DNA of 37,495 nucleotides from Paludibacter sp. (GTDB lineage Bacteria > Bacteroidota > Bacteroidia > Bacteroidales > Paludibacteraceae), in assembly GCA_009781075.1 (NCBI GenBank), contig WQYU01000008.1:1-37495 (forward strand). Reading direction: 5' to 3'. Shown here in pieces: positions 17,794-27,076 of this stretch. The first letter of the stretch is position 1; each line of letters begins with the position of its first letter. A model generated the notes under the pieces. That model searched no databases, was not told where the DNA came from, and worked only from the letters and a program-made list of their open reading frames with translations. Both the position numbers and the translations under genes were made by a program.

Positions 17794-20700
17794 TTATTTT
17801 AATACAATTTTTTGAGTTGATATTTTATTGGCAATTTGAATTTTAACCAAATAAACGCCCGAAGGCAGGATATCGTTTATAATATACGACTTGCCACTGA
17901 CATTCAAATCCGCAATCTGCGAACCGCTAACGCTGTAAATCTTAACATTTTGCAATTCGGCAGAGGAAACGATATTGATTTTACCATCTCGTACAAATGC
18001 CTGTACATTTACATTATCTAACCGATTATCCGATGTTGGAACACGTGAGCCGAAATAGAGAGCAAAACGGCTGTCGCTACTGCTGCTGATATCGGTCTGA
18101 TAATCGTATGAAGGAAGTGCAGTCAAATCAATCTCCGCTTCTGTCAAATAATCAATCAATGTAATATCACAGTTGTACGTATCCATTCCTTCAAAGGATA
18201 ATGTTATCACACCGCTTGAATTAGTGAGAATTCCAAGCGGAATAGTAACTCCCTCTTCGGAAAAGCCAAAAGCATTTATTCCAAGTTTTACATTATTTTT
18301 CAAAGAATAAATTTGCGGATATACCGAGGCATTGCCGTTGATAAAGTTCAGGTCAAAATTACCTATGGTAGATGCACTGCTATACTGATTACGTTTGATA
18401 ATAGTAAAGAACGAACCGTTTTCATTAGTAGCGGTTACTGTCATCCTTTGAGGTAAAGCCTTAAGAAATGCAGGTACAGAAGAAATTATCGGCTCTGTAA
18501 ATGTGATGAAATTTTCCGATGCACCGCTGTTATTTACTGCCAGAAATCCTTTCCAAGGTTGTATCAAACCATCATAGGATTGATAAGTAGAACCAAGCCC
18601 AGAAACGTCAAAATCATAATAACCTGCCTTGATAACACCCGTACTTGCCAAATCATCAATATCAATATCATTCAAATAAGGATTACCCAAAAGAGTGTAT
18701 TTATTGGAAGTATTAATCGGAAAATTGAAATTTCCTGTAACAATCGGGTAATAAAAATATTTTATTCCATTCCATCCTGTAAGATTTGCTACATCCGTAG
18801 GGTTGATAGTGTAGGCAAAGCCCTGACCTTTTTCAAATTGATACGAATAATTGCCGATTTGATTTGTCCATGTAAATGAATTGGTACTATTAAAATTCGC
18901 TGTTTTTACCATCGCACCCGGATTGCCTCCAAAGGCAAAATCTCCTACCGTCCAATTATCGAAAGGGGCAGAGATGAGCAACCAATTACCCACAGCATTA
19001 AAACCTGATACATTATCACCATCTCCAGCCGTATCATAAACATCAACAGCGAGCGGAGCAGTAGTAAAGGTCAGTACATTGCCGTTGTATGTTCCTGCGG
19101 CTGTGGTAGCATAAGCATAAAATTTATATTTAGAATTGGGAGTAAGCCCTGTCAAATTTCCATCAGTTGTTTGTATCCAAGCAGAAGATTTTTCCCTTTT
19201 ATACTTAAATCCTTGCGATGTAACTGGATTACCATTAGCAGATACCGATTTATTAAGCGTTGCGGAAACGGATGTAACAGCAGTGGCTGCCTGTGTTATA
19301 ACTGTTGGGTCGGTATCACATTTGGTAGTAAATGTATATAGTGGACTGTCTGCATAATTGCCGCAATCGTTTTTTGCCCTAACAAAAAAACTATTTAATG
19401 CACACGCTTGAAAGTTACCAGTATAATTAAAAGGAAAATAAATGTCTGTGATACCGGAAAATATATAATAATAACCTGGTTGACCCGGTACTGCAACCCA
19501 CACTTCATAACTTGTTGCGCCTTCAACCTCATCCCAACTTATAGTAGCGCCTCCTGGTGTGGGAGTTGAAACGACAATATTAGCAGGAGCATCGGGAGTG
19601 TTATTTATCCTGTTTTTGTAAAAAGCAACAATATGTTTTGTATTTCTAAAAACTTGTGCATTATTGGCTGATGCTGCATTTCCTGTAGGCTGCCCCATAT
19701 AAATAATATTGGGATTAGAATAATACGGAGTTTCAATACCTGTGTACGACATTACCGAACCATAAACATTGCTGTTTGTTCCTGTCCAATACCATCCCCA
19801 GGCATAAGGGAAAAGTGGCGTAGGAGGAGTTGCTCCATATTGTTGTATTTCGTGATTCATACCCAGATTATGTCCTATCTCGTGGATTACAGTAGTTGTC
19901 CAACTTGCCTGCTGAATCCTGATAACATTAAAAGCATAATCGGGTATTCCTGCTATTACATTATTCAACAACCATCCCAAACCGCCTATGGTTCCCGGTT
20001 CGTTATGGTCTGTAAAAAGCGAAACAATATCTGCATAATATTGTTTACGTAATTGATGTACCTCGTCCATATATCCGTCTGAAGTTCCTGTTAATCTATT
20101 AAGGTCTGTATTCATCTTATCTCCCAAAAACTCCACATAATTAACCAATGCGGAATGAACATTAACGATAGTATCACGGTTTCCCTGATTATCTAATACT
20201 GCCTGCGCTTGAGCCATTGCTCCTGCTATTGTGTTGCTTATACCTCCTTCATTTGCATTTGCCCAGGCTTGTGCTGCGGGAGTATAGACAATGAGTAGAT
20301 TAAGAGTTTCAGGGTCGGTACCGGTGAGCGAAGGGTCGGGATTACAGACATCGGTAGGCGCTTGGGGAATTGACTGCTCATTATTGTTATTAATATTAAG
20401 CGGAATTTTTACGGGAATCTCTTTCTGGTCGTCTTTCAATTTTATCTCATCATTATCGTTAAGTTCAATCAAAAAATCGGCATCGGAAGCAATACTGCTT
20501 CTGCTGCTAAATCTTTGATTATTTTCTGGAACGGTGAGAGAAAAAAGAGACCTGCCTTTGGTATTTGTGGTTACATACCCAAACGCCATTGGATAGTCGG
20601 GCAATTTAAACATTATGGTAAAATTGCCATTCACATCACTTTTAATGTTTTGTACTATCGAAATATAATTTTTCGATTCAAAAAGTTGTAATACAACAGT

Positions 20701-20955
20701 ATCGCCAATTGACACATCATTCGCATTTTGCAAAGTTGTGTTGATATGAAAAGCACGCGCTGCTTGTGCCTGACTTAAAAAGTCTTGCGGAATAATATTC
20801 TCTTGAGGTGAATTTATTGTAGAAACAACATTTCCACCATTTAGATTTATTGTTCGTTGAGCAAACAAAGTAGTTGAAACACTCAATGACAATATAATTA
20901 AGAGATTTGTAAAAATAAATTTACATCCTAAATTTTTGTTATTCAATCTGTTCAT
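17794..20955 (-). CDS. T9SS-exported reprolysin-like metalloprotease
   Basis: A secreted zinc endopeptidase of about 1053 residues. The start is set to ATG 20955, giving a 33-residue signal peptide ending TTLFAQ; a GTG at 21048 and ATGs at 21015 and 21006 extend it without clear benefit. A propeptide-like region (about 34-205) precedes the catalytic domain (about 215-450). The metzincin zinc motif HEIGHNLGMNH is at 358-368, with Glu359 catalytic, and the Met-turn SVMSY contains Met402. Two fibronectin III-like domains follow (about 455-660), then a module of about 380 residues shared with the next T9SS gene. The end is a type A sorting domain (KIYSVSGSQI, GVYLVKIQ). Likely role is extracellular protein degradation or self-processing. 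A small peptide gene follows. Confidence 0.93.
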   Translation of the reverse strand: MNRLNNKNLGCKFIFTNLLIILSLSVSTTLFAQRTINLNGGNVVSTINSPQENIIPQDFLSQAQAARAFHINTTLQNANDVSIGDTVVLQLFESKNYISIVQNIKSDVNGNFTIMFKLPDYPMAFGYVTTNTKGRSLFSLTVPENNQRFSSRSSIASDADFLIELNDNDEIKLKDDQKEIPVKIPLNINNNNEQSIPQAPTDVCNPDPSLTGTDPETLNLLIVYTPAAQAWANANEGGISNTIAGAMAQAQAVLDNQGNRDTIVNVHSALVNYVEFLGDKMNTDLNRLTGTSDGYMDEVHQLRKQYYADIVSLFTDHNEPGTIGGLGWLLNNVIAGIPDYAFNVIRIQQASWTTTVIHEIGHNLGMNHEIQQYGATPPTPLFPYAWGWYWTGTNSNVYGSVMSYTGIETPYYSNPNIIYMGQPTGNAASANNAQVFRNTKHIVAFYKNRINNTPDAPANIVVSTPTPGGATISWDEVEGATSYEVWVAVPGQPGYYYIFSGITDIYFPFNYTGNFQACALNSFFVRAKNDCGNYADSPLYTFTTKCDTDPTVITQAATAVTSVSATLNKSVSANGNPVTSQGFKYKREKSSAWIQTTDGNLTGLTPNSKYKFYAYATTAAGTYNGNVLTFTTAPLAVDVYDTAGDGDNVSGFNAVGNWLLISAPFDNWTVGDFAFGGNPGAMVKTANFNSTNSFTWTNQIGNYSYQFEKGQGFAYTINPTDVANLTGWNGIKYFYYPIVTGNFNFPINTSNKYTLLGNPYLNDIDIDDLASTGVIKAGYYDFDVSGLGSTYQSYDGLIQPWKGFLAVNNSGASENFITFTEPIISSVPAFLKALPQRMTVTATNENGSFFTIIKRNQYSSASTIGNFDLNFINGNASVYPQIYSLKNNVKLGINAFGFSEEGVTIPLGILTNSSGVITLSFEGMDTYNCDITLIDYLTEAEIDLTALPSYDYQTDISSSSDSRFALYFGSRVPTSDNRLDNVNVQAFVRDGKINIVSSAELQNVKIYSVSGSQIADLNVSGKSYIINDILPSGVYLVKIQIANKISTQKIVLK

Positions 20956-21104
20956 TAATTTATAAACAGAAAAATGCCTTTCATTAAGATTGTTTTTTTT
21001 AATCATTCTAAACATAAAAATTGTATTGTTAAAATTTTTTGCCTCCACTTTTGGCGTTCGGCTTCTCCATAATTATACCGGAATAACAATATTCTATCAG
21101 TTTG

Positions 21105-21112
21105 CAAAGTTA
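21105..21112 (-). promoter_or_regulatory. Probable -7 box of the metalloprotease gene
   Basis: TAACTTTG on the minus strand, matching TAnnTTTG; no TTG lies at the right distance upstream. The implied leader is about 150 nt to the ATG at 20955. Confidence 0.4.
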
Positions 21113-21239
21113 GGTAAAAAAACTTCTTTTTGTGAATAAAATTTAATTTTTTTGCTTTATTATTAATATTTAATTATATTTGTTTGATTTGATGATAGTT
21201 AATATTATCTGCGCATTAACATAAAAGTTAGAATTTTTT

Positions 21240-21283
21240 AAAAAACTTATAATCAGCGGCATGCCGCTGATTATAAGTTTTTT
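21240..21283. terminator. Perfect 44-bp palindrome, bidirectional terminator
   Basis: Every base from 21240 to 21283 pairs with its mirror position around the central GCATGC. The arms run from six A residues through CTTATAATCAGCGGC and mirror to six T residues. In either direction the RNA is a long hairpin followed by a U-run. On the minus strand it ends the transcript that contains small peptide 2 and separates it from the metalloprotease promoter. Confidence 0.85.
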
Positions 21284-21442
21284 CTCTGCTTAAAGTTGCA
21301 TTTGTTAATTGAATATAGTCACATATTGTATAAAAAAATACAGTATGTTTTTAGAACAATCAACTCAAATAATAAGTTGATTTATAACAACAGGAAATTA
21401 GAATGTTCGCATATTAACAATCATTATTGCACATTTCCCATT

Positions 21443-21592
21443 CTATTCAAAATCCGGTTTTCCTATTGAACTTATATCGCCGTCATTTCCATCTTCTTCT
21501 TCTTCGCCGGTACAATATTTATCAACCAACATTATCTCTTCTATCTCTACTTGTGGAGATTCGTATTTATCTTTTTCGTTTATATATTTCAT
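21443..21592 (-). CDS. Small peptide 2 downstream of the second T9SS gene
   Basis: A 49-residue frame from ATG 21592 to TAG. It begins MKYINEKDKYESPQVEIEEI and continues with a very acidic, single-Cys tail (CTGEEEEDGNDGDISS, ending GKPDFE). It shares Y-E-x-P-x-x-E-I-x-E-I with small peptide 1 and occupies the same place: 85 bp behind a T9SS gene and just after a conserved hairpin. No signal peptide or transmembrane helix. The first 20 residues are conserved between the two peptides and the rest is not, as in leader/core peptides, but function is unknown. Conservation of position and leader is the main reason to call it a gene. Confidence 0.6.
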   Translation of the reverse strand: MKYINEKDKYESPQVEIEEIMLVDKYCTGEEEEDGNDGDISSIGKPDFE

Positions 21593-21612
21593 AATAAATT
21601 CTTTTTTTTATC

Positions 21613-21656
21613 CCTCCGTTTGCCTTCTCCCACTATCGGAAGAAGGTAAACGAAAG
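21613..21656 (-). promoter_or_regulatory. Conserved RNA hairpin before small peptide 2
   Basis: In the minus-strand RNA the arms CUUUCGUUUACCUUC and GAAGGCAAACGGAGG pair with two G-U pairs and one mismatch. The stem extends through UUCC/GGGA to a six-base loop. Sequence and position match the hairpin at 17719-17759. The A-rich stretch that follows, before the ATG 20 nt on, is not a terminator tail. Confidence 0.65.
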
Positions 21657-21677
21657 AATGTTGTTATTTTATATTTT

Positions 21678-24600
21678 TTATTGTAATAGAACTTTTTGAG
21701 TTAATATTCCGTTGCTCGTTTGAACGGTTACCAAATAAACCCCTGCCGGCAATATGTTGTTTACGATATACGACTTGCCGCTGATAGTCAAATTGGCAAT
21801 CTGAGAACCGCTAACGCTGCAAATCTTAACATTTTGCAAGTCGGAATTGGAAACTATATTGATTTTGCCATTGCGTACAAATGCCTGAACATTTACATTG
21901 TCTAACTGATTATCCGATGTAGGAACACGTGAGCCAAAATAGAGTGCAAAACGGCCGGATGTATTTCCGGAAACGCTTATCGGATATTGATAAGCAGAAA
22001 GTCCTGTTAGATTTACCTCTGCTCCTGTCAGATAATCAAGCAATGTGATGTCGCAACTGTAAGTGTCCATTCCGCTGAATGAGAGCGAAACATTACCTTC
22101 ATAATTTGTGAAAAGCCCCACAGGAACTGTTGTCACATCGTCATTGATGGTATTAAGAGCAAGTTTTACTCCCTGACCGCTTTCGTTGTTTTTTGAAGTA
22201 TAAACCTGAACTGTCTGATTTTCACCCATATTTAAGAACGGCATATCGTGGCTGCCTGCAATGGAAGTACCCGTTGATTTGTTGTTAATATATGCTGTAC
22301 TGCTTCCATTGTCATTTATTGCCGTAACATTCATTTTTCCATTTGATACTGCGGGAGTAAATGCAGGAACTGGTGCAGGAGCCTCTTCGTATATGGTTAT
22401 ATCACCAAGTTTTTGCCCGTTCTCTTGTGCTTCTGCCGAAGTACTTGCTATTATCCCTTCCCATGTATGGATTGTCAGGTCTTCTATAACCAATGGAAAG
22501 ACATCGCCCGCAGCATTGGTTGTATAGTAGCCTTCGGTGGAAAGGTTTGTGCCTTCAAAGTGAGACAAATCTATGTCTTTGTAATATGGATTGCCCACAA
22601 GAGCATATTTTACGCCTTCTTCAACGGTAACTACAACTTCACCGGTATTTGCCACACGAGGCGAGTTAAACCATCGTTGTCCGTTATGTTCAAGCCACTG
22701 AGAACTAGTTACAATTGCAGGATTTACCTGATATGCAAAGCCCTGACCAGAAGGGAGGTCACTTGTGGGAATGGTTTCCCAAGTGTAGTTCATTCCTTCC
22801 GATGCAGGTTTTTTCATACGTTTGAAGGCTGCAGAGGCAGCGCCAAATGTAAAGTCATTTTTGGTAGAATTTTCCAAAGCAGAAGAGGCAAGAGTCCAGT
22901 TGCCAACGGCATTGCCTGCATCGAAAATTGCTAATGGCAATTTGACTTCTATCTCTTGGGAAACGCAGTTATCACCTGTCTGAACGGTGTAATAGTATGT
23001 GCCTTCGCTTGTTAAGTTTGTTACAACATCGGAAGTACCGCTGAGTGTTTTTGGATATCCGCTGAGCATAACATTAACCTCTGTTGGTTCGGTAATAACA
23101 TGAATATCGTCAATAGCAAGATTACATTTATCTTTTGTGTACGATATTTTTACTTGACGATAACCCAAATCAGACAAATCAAAAAGATGAGAAGTAGTTG
23201 CGAACCTAAAGTTATCTATAGACAAATCATCTATTGTATTCCACAACACGCCGTCTGTACTGCCCTCAATGTGTAACATCGATAACGAAGTCGTGCAACC
23301 TCCTTCCTCGAAACCCCACAATGAGAATGTTGTTATGGGAGCATTATATAGCGCTGTCTGTACATATTGACCTGTGCGTGAAAAACTGAGAGATTGAGGA
23401 GCGCTTCCGTAATTTCCTCCAGTAAAATAACCCTGTGGACTTGCAGCCGGATTTATATAGAACGACCAGCCGTTCAAGAGAGTAGAACTTCCATATTCAA
23501 TTTTTTTATCAATATCAAGAGGAGCATCAGTAAAGACAAGATTGCTAAAATGTTCAGTTTCATTAATTGCCTTTATCTCTTTTGTATAAACATTTAAGGT
23601 ATATTCCGATGCGCCATTGTTTTCCCAATTTGCGGTGAATGAATTTTCTGTTACATTAATTGCAGGATTGGCTGTTGGGGGAATGCAGGTGAAGCAAGGC
23701 TCCGTATCAAAGGATGCCACACCTCCATCTACCTGTTCGATTTTGCTGTAAGCCGTACCTGTAGTATTGATTGCAAAAGCACGGAAATAATATGTTGTAC
23801 CGCAGTCCAAGCCGGTGATTATTGAAGAAAAGAAATTATTTTCCAAATCGTCACATTCTACTACGGTGCTTGTTTCTATTGTGGGTGCGTTATTCGGCGC
23901 TTTAGCATATACAAAACCATACTTGCTAATTCCACATTCATCATTCACTTCTGCCATAATTGGCATAGTAGTACCGAATGGGTCAACAGGCGTGGTATAT
24001 ACAATCTCAGGAGCAGGACAGGGTAATGTTACTGCTATTTCGTTTGATTCGTCAGATGTTTCACTGCTGCATAAACCTTCGCCTATTGCTTTCACTACAT
24101 AGTAATAAGTGACACCCGACGTTAAGCCAGTAACTTCATACGAAGTAACATTACCGTCAGTAATAACTTTCGGATTGTAACCGGAAATAGGAATTTTGCT
24201 CACACTGCTTACCTTAGTTGTTCCTGTAATTAATATATCATCAATTGCATTTGAACCAGCAGCGACCACTGCAGATCCATTTACAGATACTTCATCTATC
24301 ATAAGCCAGCGAATTGATAAAGTTCCCCGATTATTACAAGCCGGTGGTAATGAAAAAATACCTGAAGATACAAATTTATTATCCGAAGTTACAATGATAG
24401 TAGCACCGACTACATCACTCCATATTCCATCTCCTACATTATATTGTATTTTGAAATTTTTTGGACCTGTATTAGAACCTCTTTGTTTCGAAGATATTGT
24501 TAAATCCGTAAAACCGGTTGTATTTACAGTTACAGTCCAATATTTTGAACCGGCACCTCCATTCCAACCAGTAACGGCACGAGAATTCGTTGTACCTCCA

Positions 24601-26735
24601 TAAGAAGAAGCATCTAAATTATAAATAGCACCTACATTTGTGGATAGCACTTGTGTGAGATTATTAGCAGAAGCAAGGTCAGGAGTTAAATCGGTTATAA
24701 CAGATGTTGGAAAAGTCCAATTTGCGACAACGCTGTTTGGAATTTGTGTTTCCTCACCCTCTTTTGTATAAACAATCAATTCATATCCGCTTGCGTTATC
24801 AACTTCACTCCAATTTGCTGTAAAAGAGGTTGGGGTTTGAGATGATGCCTCTGATGCAACAGGAGCAGCAATATTGCATTCAACAGTAGCTGAGCCGGAC
24901 AGTGTTACCGTTACGGGAGTTGCTGTGCCGCTTGTAAGCGTAAGCGTTGCGGAATGGTTGCCTGCTACTGTTGGAGTATAGGTTATTTCCAAATTGCCGC
25001 CACTTGTAGAGAGCGTACCCGTAGCAGGTGAGAAAAATCCTGCATTTGTACCTGTTATTGAGTATGAAATGTTTGCTGTAAGATTTGTGCCTGTTACCAC
25101 AAGTTGTTTCATGTCGTTAGTGGCAACTGCCAAATCAACGGGACCGAAAGTAAGTGTTGGATTTGCGGTAATTTCAGGAGGACAATTGTCGGTATCAAAT
25201 GTTTCAACTGCACTGTAACTTGTTCCTGCTCCGTTAGTAGCATAAGCGCGAACGTAATAAGTTGTGCCACAGTCCAAATTTTCAATCAATGCCTCAAAAT
25301 CACCTGTCAGGGCTACAGGCACGTCTGTAACACCATGGTCTCCGAGTTTAAAATCGCCATCGGTTTCGCTGTATAAAAATCCGCGTGCGCTAACAGGACA
25401 ATCACCTTCATTAGCAATGTCAGATGTTATATATGCCGACTCATCACCTCCAAGTGCGCCTATAGAACCAAGAGTTGGAGGTGTTTCGCAGACCACACAA
25501 TCAGGGTTGGAAGAGTAGGTGGTGGTGGTTCCATATGTTATTACAACATCATCTAAAAAAATGCGCTGACCTGATGTTGATGACTCAAATGTAATTTTCG
25601 TTGTATTTGTAGCACCTGTTATTGTTACAGTATAGGAATCATTTTCCCCAAAAACAGGATTTGTTGTTTCAGTACCAGAAGACCCAAGTGTTGTAATAGA
25701 CGCTTGGCTTAGCGTTCCTCCACCACTAATAGATAGCGATAAATCACAAACATCATTGTTCCATCGCATTGCTTTGAAAGTCAATGTCAAATTTTGTGTG
25801 CCAACTATTGACAACATTGTAGATTTTGTAATGCTCCCCAATGTAGAACCAGCACCTAAACGGCACATACCATTAGCCACTCCATAGATATTGCTTAAAC
25901 TTTCCCAACCGGTTCTGCTTGATTGAGAACTTACTGTGGTAAAATCTGAAAAATTGTCAGAAAACAATTCAACACTTACGCCTTCTATTTTCCTATACAC
26001 CGCAAACAGCGTTATATTGTCTGTAGGCGTATATGGATTTGGAACAAAAGTTGAGCCATTTTGAGTTTCACTCCATCCCACAAAAGTCCAATCAGCACAA
26101 GGTGAACTAAGTGTGGGTAAAGTAAGTGCATCGGTACAAAGTGTCTGTGACATTGTTGTTATTGTACCTCTGTCATTCAAAGTTACAGTTGATGCTGTAG
26201 TACAAGAAGGAACATAATCGGTAATAATAATATCGTGTACATAAAGCGCAGAACTTGGAGAAGATAAACGAAGTTTTGTAGCACTTGACAAATTTACATC
26301 GTAAGAAAATGTTGCACCAGCTGTTCCGATACCTGTAAAAGTAGTTATGTCTACCCAAGAAGCACCATTATATTTTTGCAATTTTACAGTCCTTCCTGCA
26401 CCACCTGCTACCATATGAAATTCTGCAACGCCACAGGAAGCAATTTCAGGCAGTTCAATTATACCTGACGAAGAATTCATTTGAACTCTTCCTGCTGAAC
26501 AAGTCCCTGTTGCAGCAGCGTTATTAGATACCATACATTGTGTCATACTAACTGTACCTGCCGGTATCGTTTGTGTATAATTGCCATAGGAAGTGCGATT
26601 AGTCCAGGATTGAATGTTTTCGTTTATCAGGTATGCTTGTCCCCACGCATTGCTGCCAGCCATCAGGCAGCCGATTAGTAACATAGAAAGTAAGACTTTC
26701 CTGTTTTTGTTTTTAAAAGAAAATTTTTTATTCAT
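21678..26735 (-). CDS. Giant T9SS-exported multidomain adhesin-like protein
   Basis: About 1685 residues from ATG 26735, which gives a 33-residue signal peptide ending SNAWGQ, parallel to the metalloprotease; ATG 26786 is a longer alternative. Domains in order: a jelly-roll of about 145 residues, an InlB-type B repeat (about 180-250; DWTFVGWSETQNG, NITLFAVYRK), a second jelly-roll, a fibronectin III-like domain, a DUF1573/HYDIN-like Ig domain (FGPVDLAVATN to VTLSGSATVE), and two fibronectin III domains that each seem to be interrupted by an inserted jelly-roll. Then come a further Ig-like stretch, the C-terminal module shared with the metalloprotease, and a type A sorting domain (VKICSVSGSQIANL, GVYLVTVQ). 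No catalytic motif is seen. It is probably a surface adhesin or binding protein. Confidence 0.9.
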   Translation of the reverse strand: MNKKFSFKNKNRKVLLSMLLIGCLMAGSNAWGQAYLINENIQSWTNRTSYGNYTQTIPAGTVSMTQCMVSNNAAATGTCSAGRVQMNSSSGIIELPEIASCGVAEFHMVAGGAGRTVKLQKYNGASWVDITTFTGIGTAGATFSYDVNLSSATKLRLSSPSSALYVHDIIITDYVPSCTTASTVTLNDRGTITTMSQTLCTDALTLPTLSSPCADWTFVGWSETQNGSTFVPNPYTPTDNITLFAVYRKIEGVSVELFSDNFSDFTTVSSQSSRTGWESLSNIYGVANGMCRLGAGSTLGSITKSTMLSIVGTQNLTLTFKAMRWNNDVCDLSLSISGGGTLSQASITTLGSSGTETTNPVFGENDSYTVTITGATNTTKITFESSTSGQRIFLDDVVITYGTTTTYSSNPDCVVCETPPTLGSIGALGGDESAYITSDIANEGDCPVSARGFLYSETDGDFKLGDHGVTDVPVALTGDFEALIENLDCGTTYYVRAYATNGAGTSYSAVETFDTDNCPPEITANPTLTFGPVDLAVATNDMKQLVVTGTNLTANISYSITGTNAGFFSPATGTLSTSGGNLEITYTPTVAGNHSATLTLTSGTATPVTVTLSGSATVECNIAAPVASEASSQTPTSFTANWSEVDNASGYELIVYTKEGEETQIPNSVVANWTFPTSVITDLTPDLASANNLTQVLSTNVGAIYNLDASSYGGTTNSRAVTGWNGGAGSKYWTVTVNTTGFTDLTISSKQRGSNTGPKNFKIQYNVGDGIWSDVVGATIIVTSDNKFVSSGIFSLPPACNNRGTLSIRWLMIDEVSVNGSAVVAAGSNAIDDILITGTTKVSSVSKIPISGYNPKVITDGNVTSYEVTGLTSGVTYYYVVKAIGEGLCSSETSDESNEIAVTLPCPAPEIVYTTPVDPFGTTMPIMAEVNDECGISKYGFVYAKAPNNAPTIETSTVVECDDLENNFFSSIITGLDCGTTYYFRAFAINTTGTAYSKIEQVDGGVASFDTEPCFTCIPPTANPAINVTENSFTANWENNGASEYTLNVYTKEIKAINETEHFSNLVFTDAPLDIDKKIEYGSSTLLNGWSFYINPAASPQGYFTGGNYGSAPQSLSFSRTGQYVQTALYNAPITTFSLWGFEEGGCTTSLSMLHIEGSTDGVLWNTIDDLSIDNFRFATTSHLFDLSDLGYRQVKISYTKDKCNLAIDDIHVITEPTEVNVMLSGYPKTLSGTSDVVTNLTSEGTYYYTVQTGDNCVSQEIEVKLPLAIFDAGNAVGNWTLASSALENSTKNDFTFGAASAAFKRMKKPASEGMNYTWETIPTSDLPSGQGFAYQVNPAIVTSSQWLEHNGQRWFNSPRVANTGEVVVTVEEGVKYALVGNPYYKDIDLSHFEGTNLSTEGYYTTNAAGDVFPLVIEDLTIHTWEGIIASTSAEAQENGQKLGDITIYEEAPAPVPAFTPAVSNGKMNVTAINDNGSSTAYINNKSTGTSIAGSHDMPFLNMGENQTVQVYTSKNNESGQGVKLALNTINDDVTTVPVGLFTNYEGNVSLSFSGMDTYSCDITLLDYLTGAEVNLTGLSAYQYPISVSGNTSGRFALYFGSRVPTSDNQLDNVNVQAFVRNGKINIVSNSDLQNVKICSVSGSQIANLTISGKSYIVNNILPAGVYLVTVQTSNGILTQKVLLQ

Positions 26736-26825
26736 ACTTTTTATTAAAATTATTAAAGAATTATTTTTTAAGTTTTTGATTATCAATATAAATACGAATT
26801 AATCGCAATCAATCAACTTATGGGA

Positions 26826-26855
26826 CAAAGATACAACAAATAATTAAAATACCAA
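26826..26855 (-). promoter_or_regulatory. Promoter of the giant T9SS gene
   Basis: On the minus strand, TTG (26855-26853), a 19-bp spacer, then TATCTTTG (26833-26826); the start ATG is about 90 nt downstream. The rest of the 26736-27076 intergenic region is AT-rich and holds only the gdhA terminator. Confidence 0.7.
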
Positions 26856-27022
26856 TGTTTTTTATGAAGAAAAAGTTTTATTATTGTTAAGAAAAAATTT
26901 TGTTACTAAAATCGGCTTTTTGGTACAATCAGGTTTTTAAACAAATTTCACAAACAACACTAAAGTATTCGCATAGAAGCGAGGAATTTTCTCCAGGAAA
27001 CAGAATATTAATAAAATTCAAA

Positions 27023-27059
27023 AAAAAACCGCAACACATTTGATGTATTACGGTTTTTT
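27023..27059 (-). terminator. Terminator after gdhA
   Basis: AAAAAACCG (27023-27031) pairs with CGGTTTTTT (27051-27059) around an inner ACACAT/ATGTAT stem. On the minus strand it lies 18 bp after the gdhA stop and ends in a U-run. It would work from either side. Confidence 0.8.
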
Positions 27060-27076
27060 AAGTTTTGAATAAAATG

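Noticed and set aside
18025..18050. GGAACACGTGAGCC as a parS-like site, also near 21.92 kb
   Set aside because: Only the central CACGTG is symmetric; both occurrences are coding sequence for the conserved GSRVPTSD stretch of the shared T9SS module, and they lie far from parB.
21321..21352. Hairpin with a T-run on the plus strand (ACATATTGTAT with ATACAGTATGT)
   Set aside because: No plus-strand gene precedes it; AT-only hairpins of this size are expected by chance in such a composition.
22413..22934. 173-codon open frame on the plus strand
   Set aside because: Antisense to the giant T9SS gene, whose domains are continuous here.
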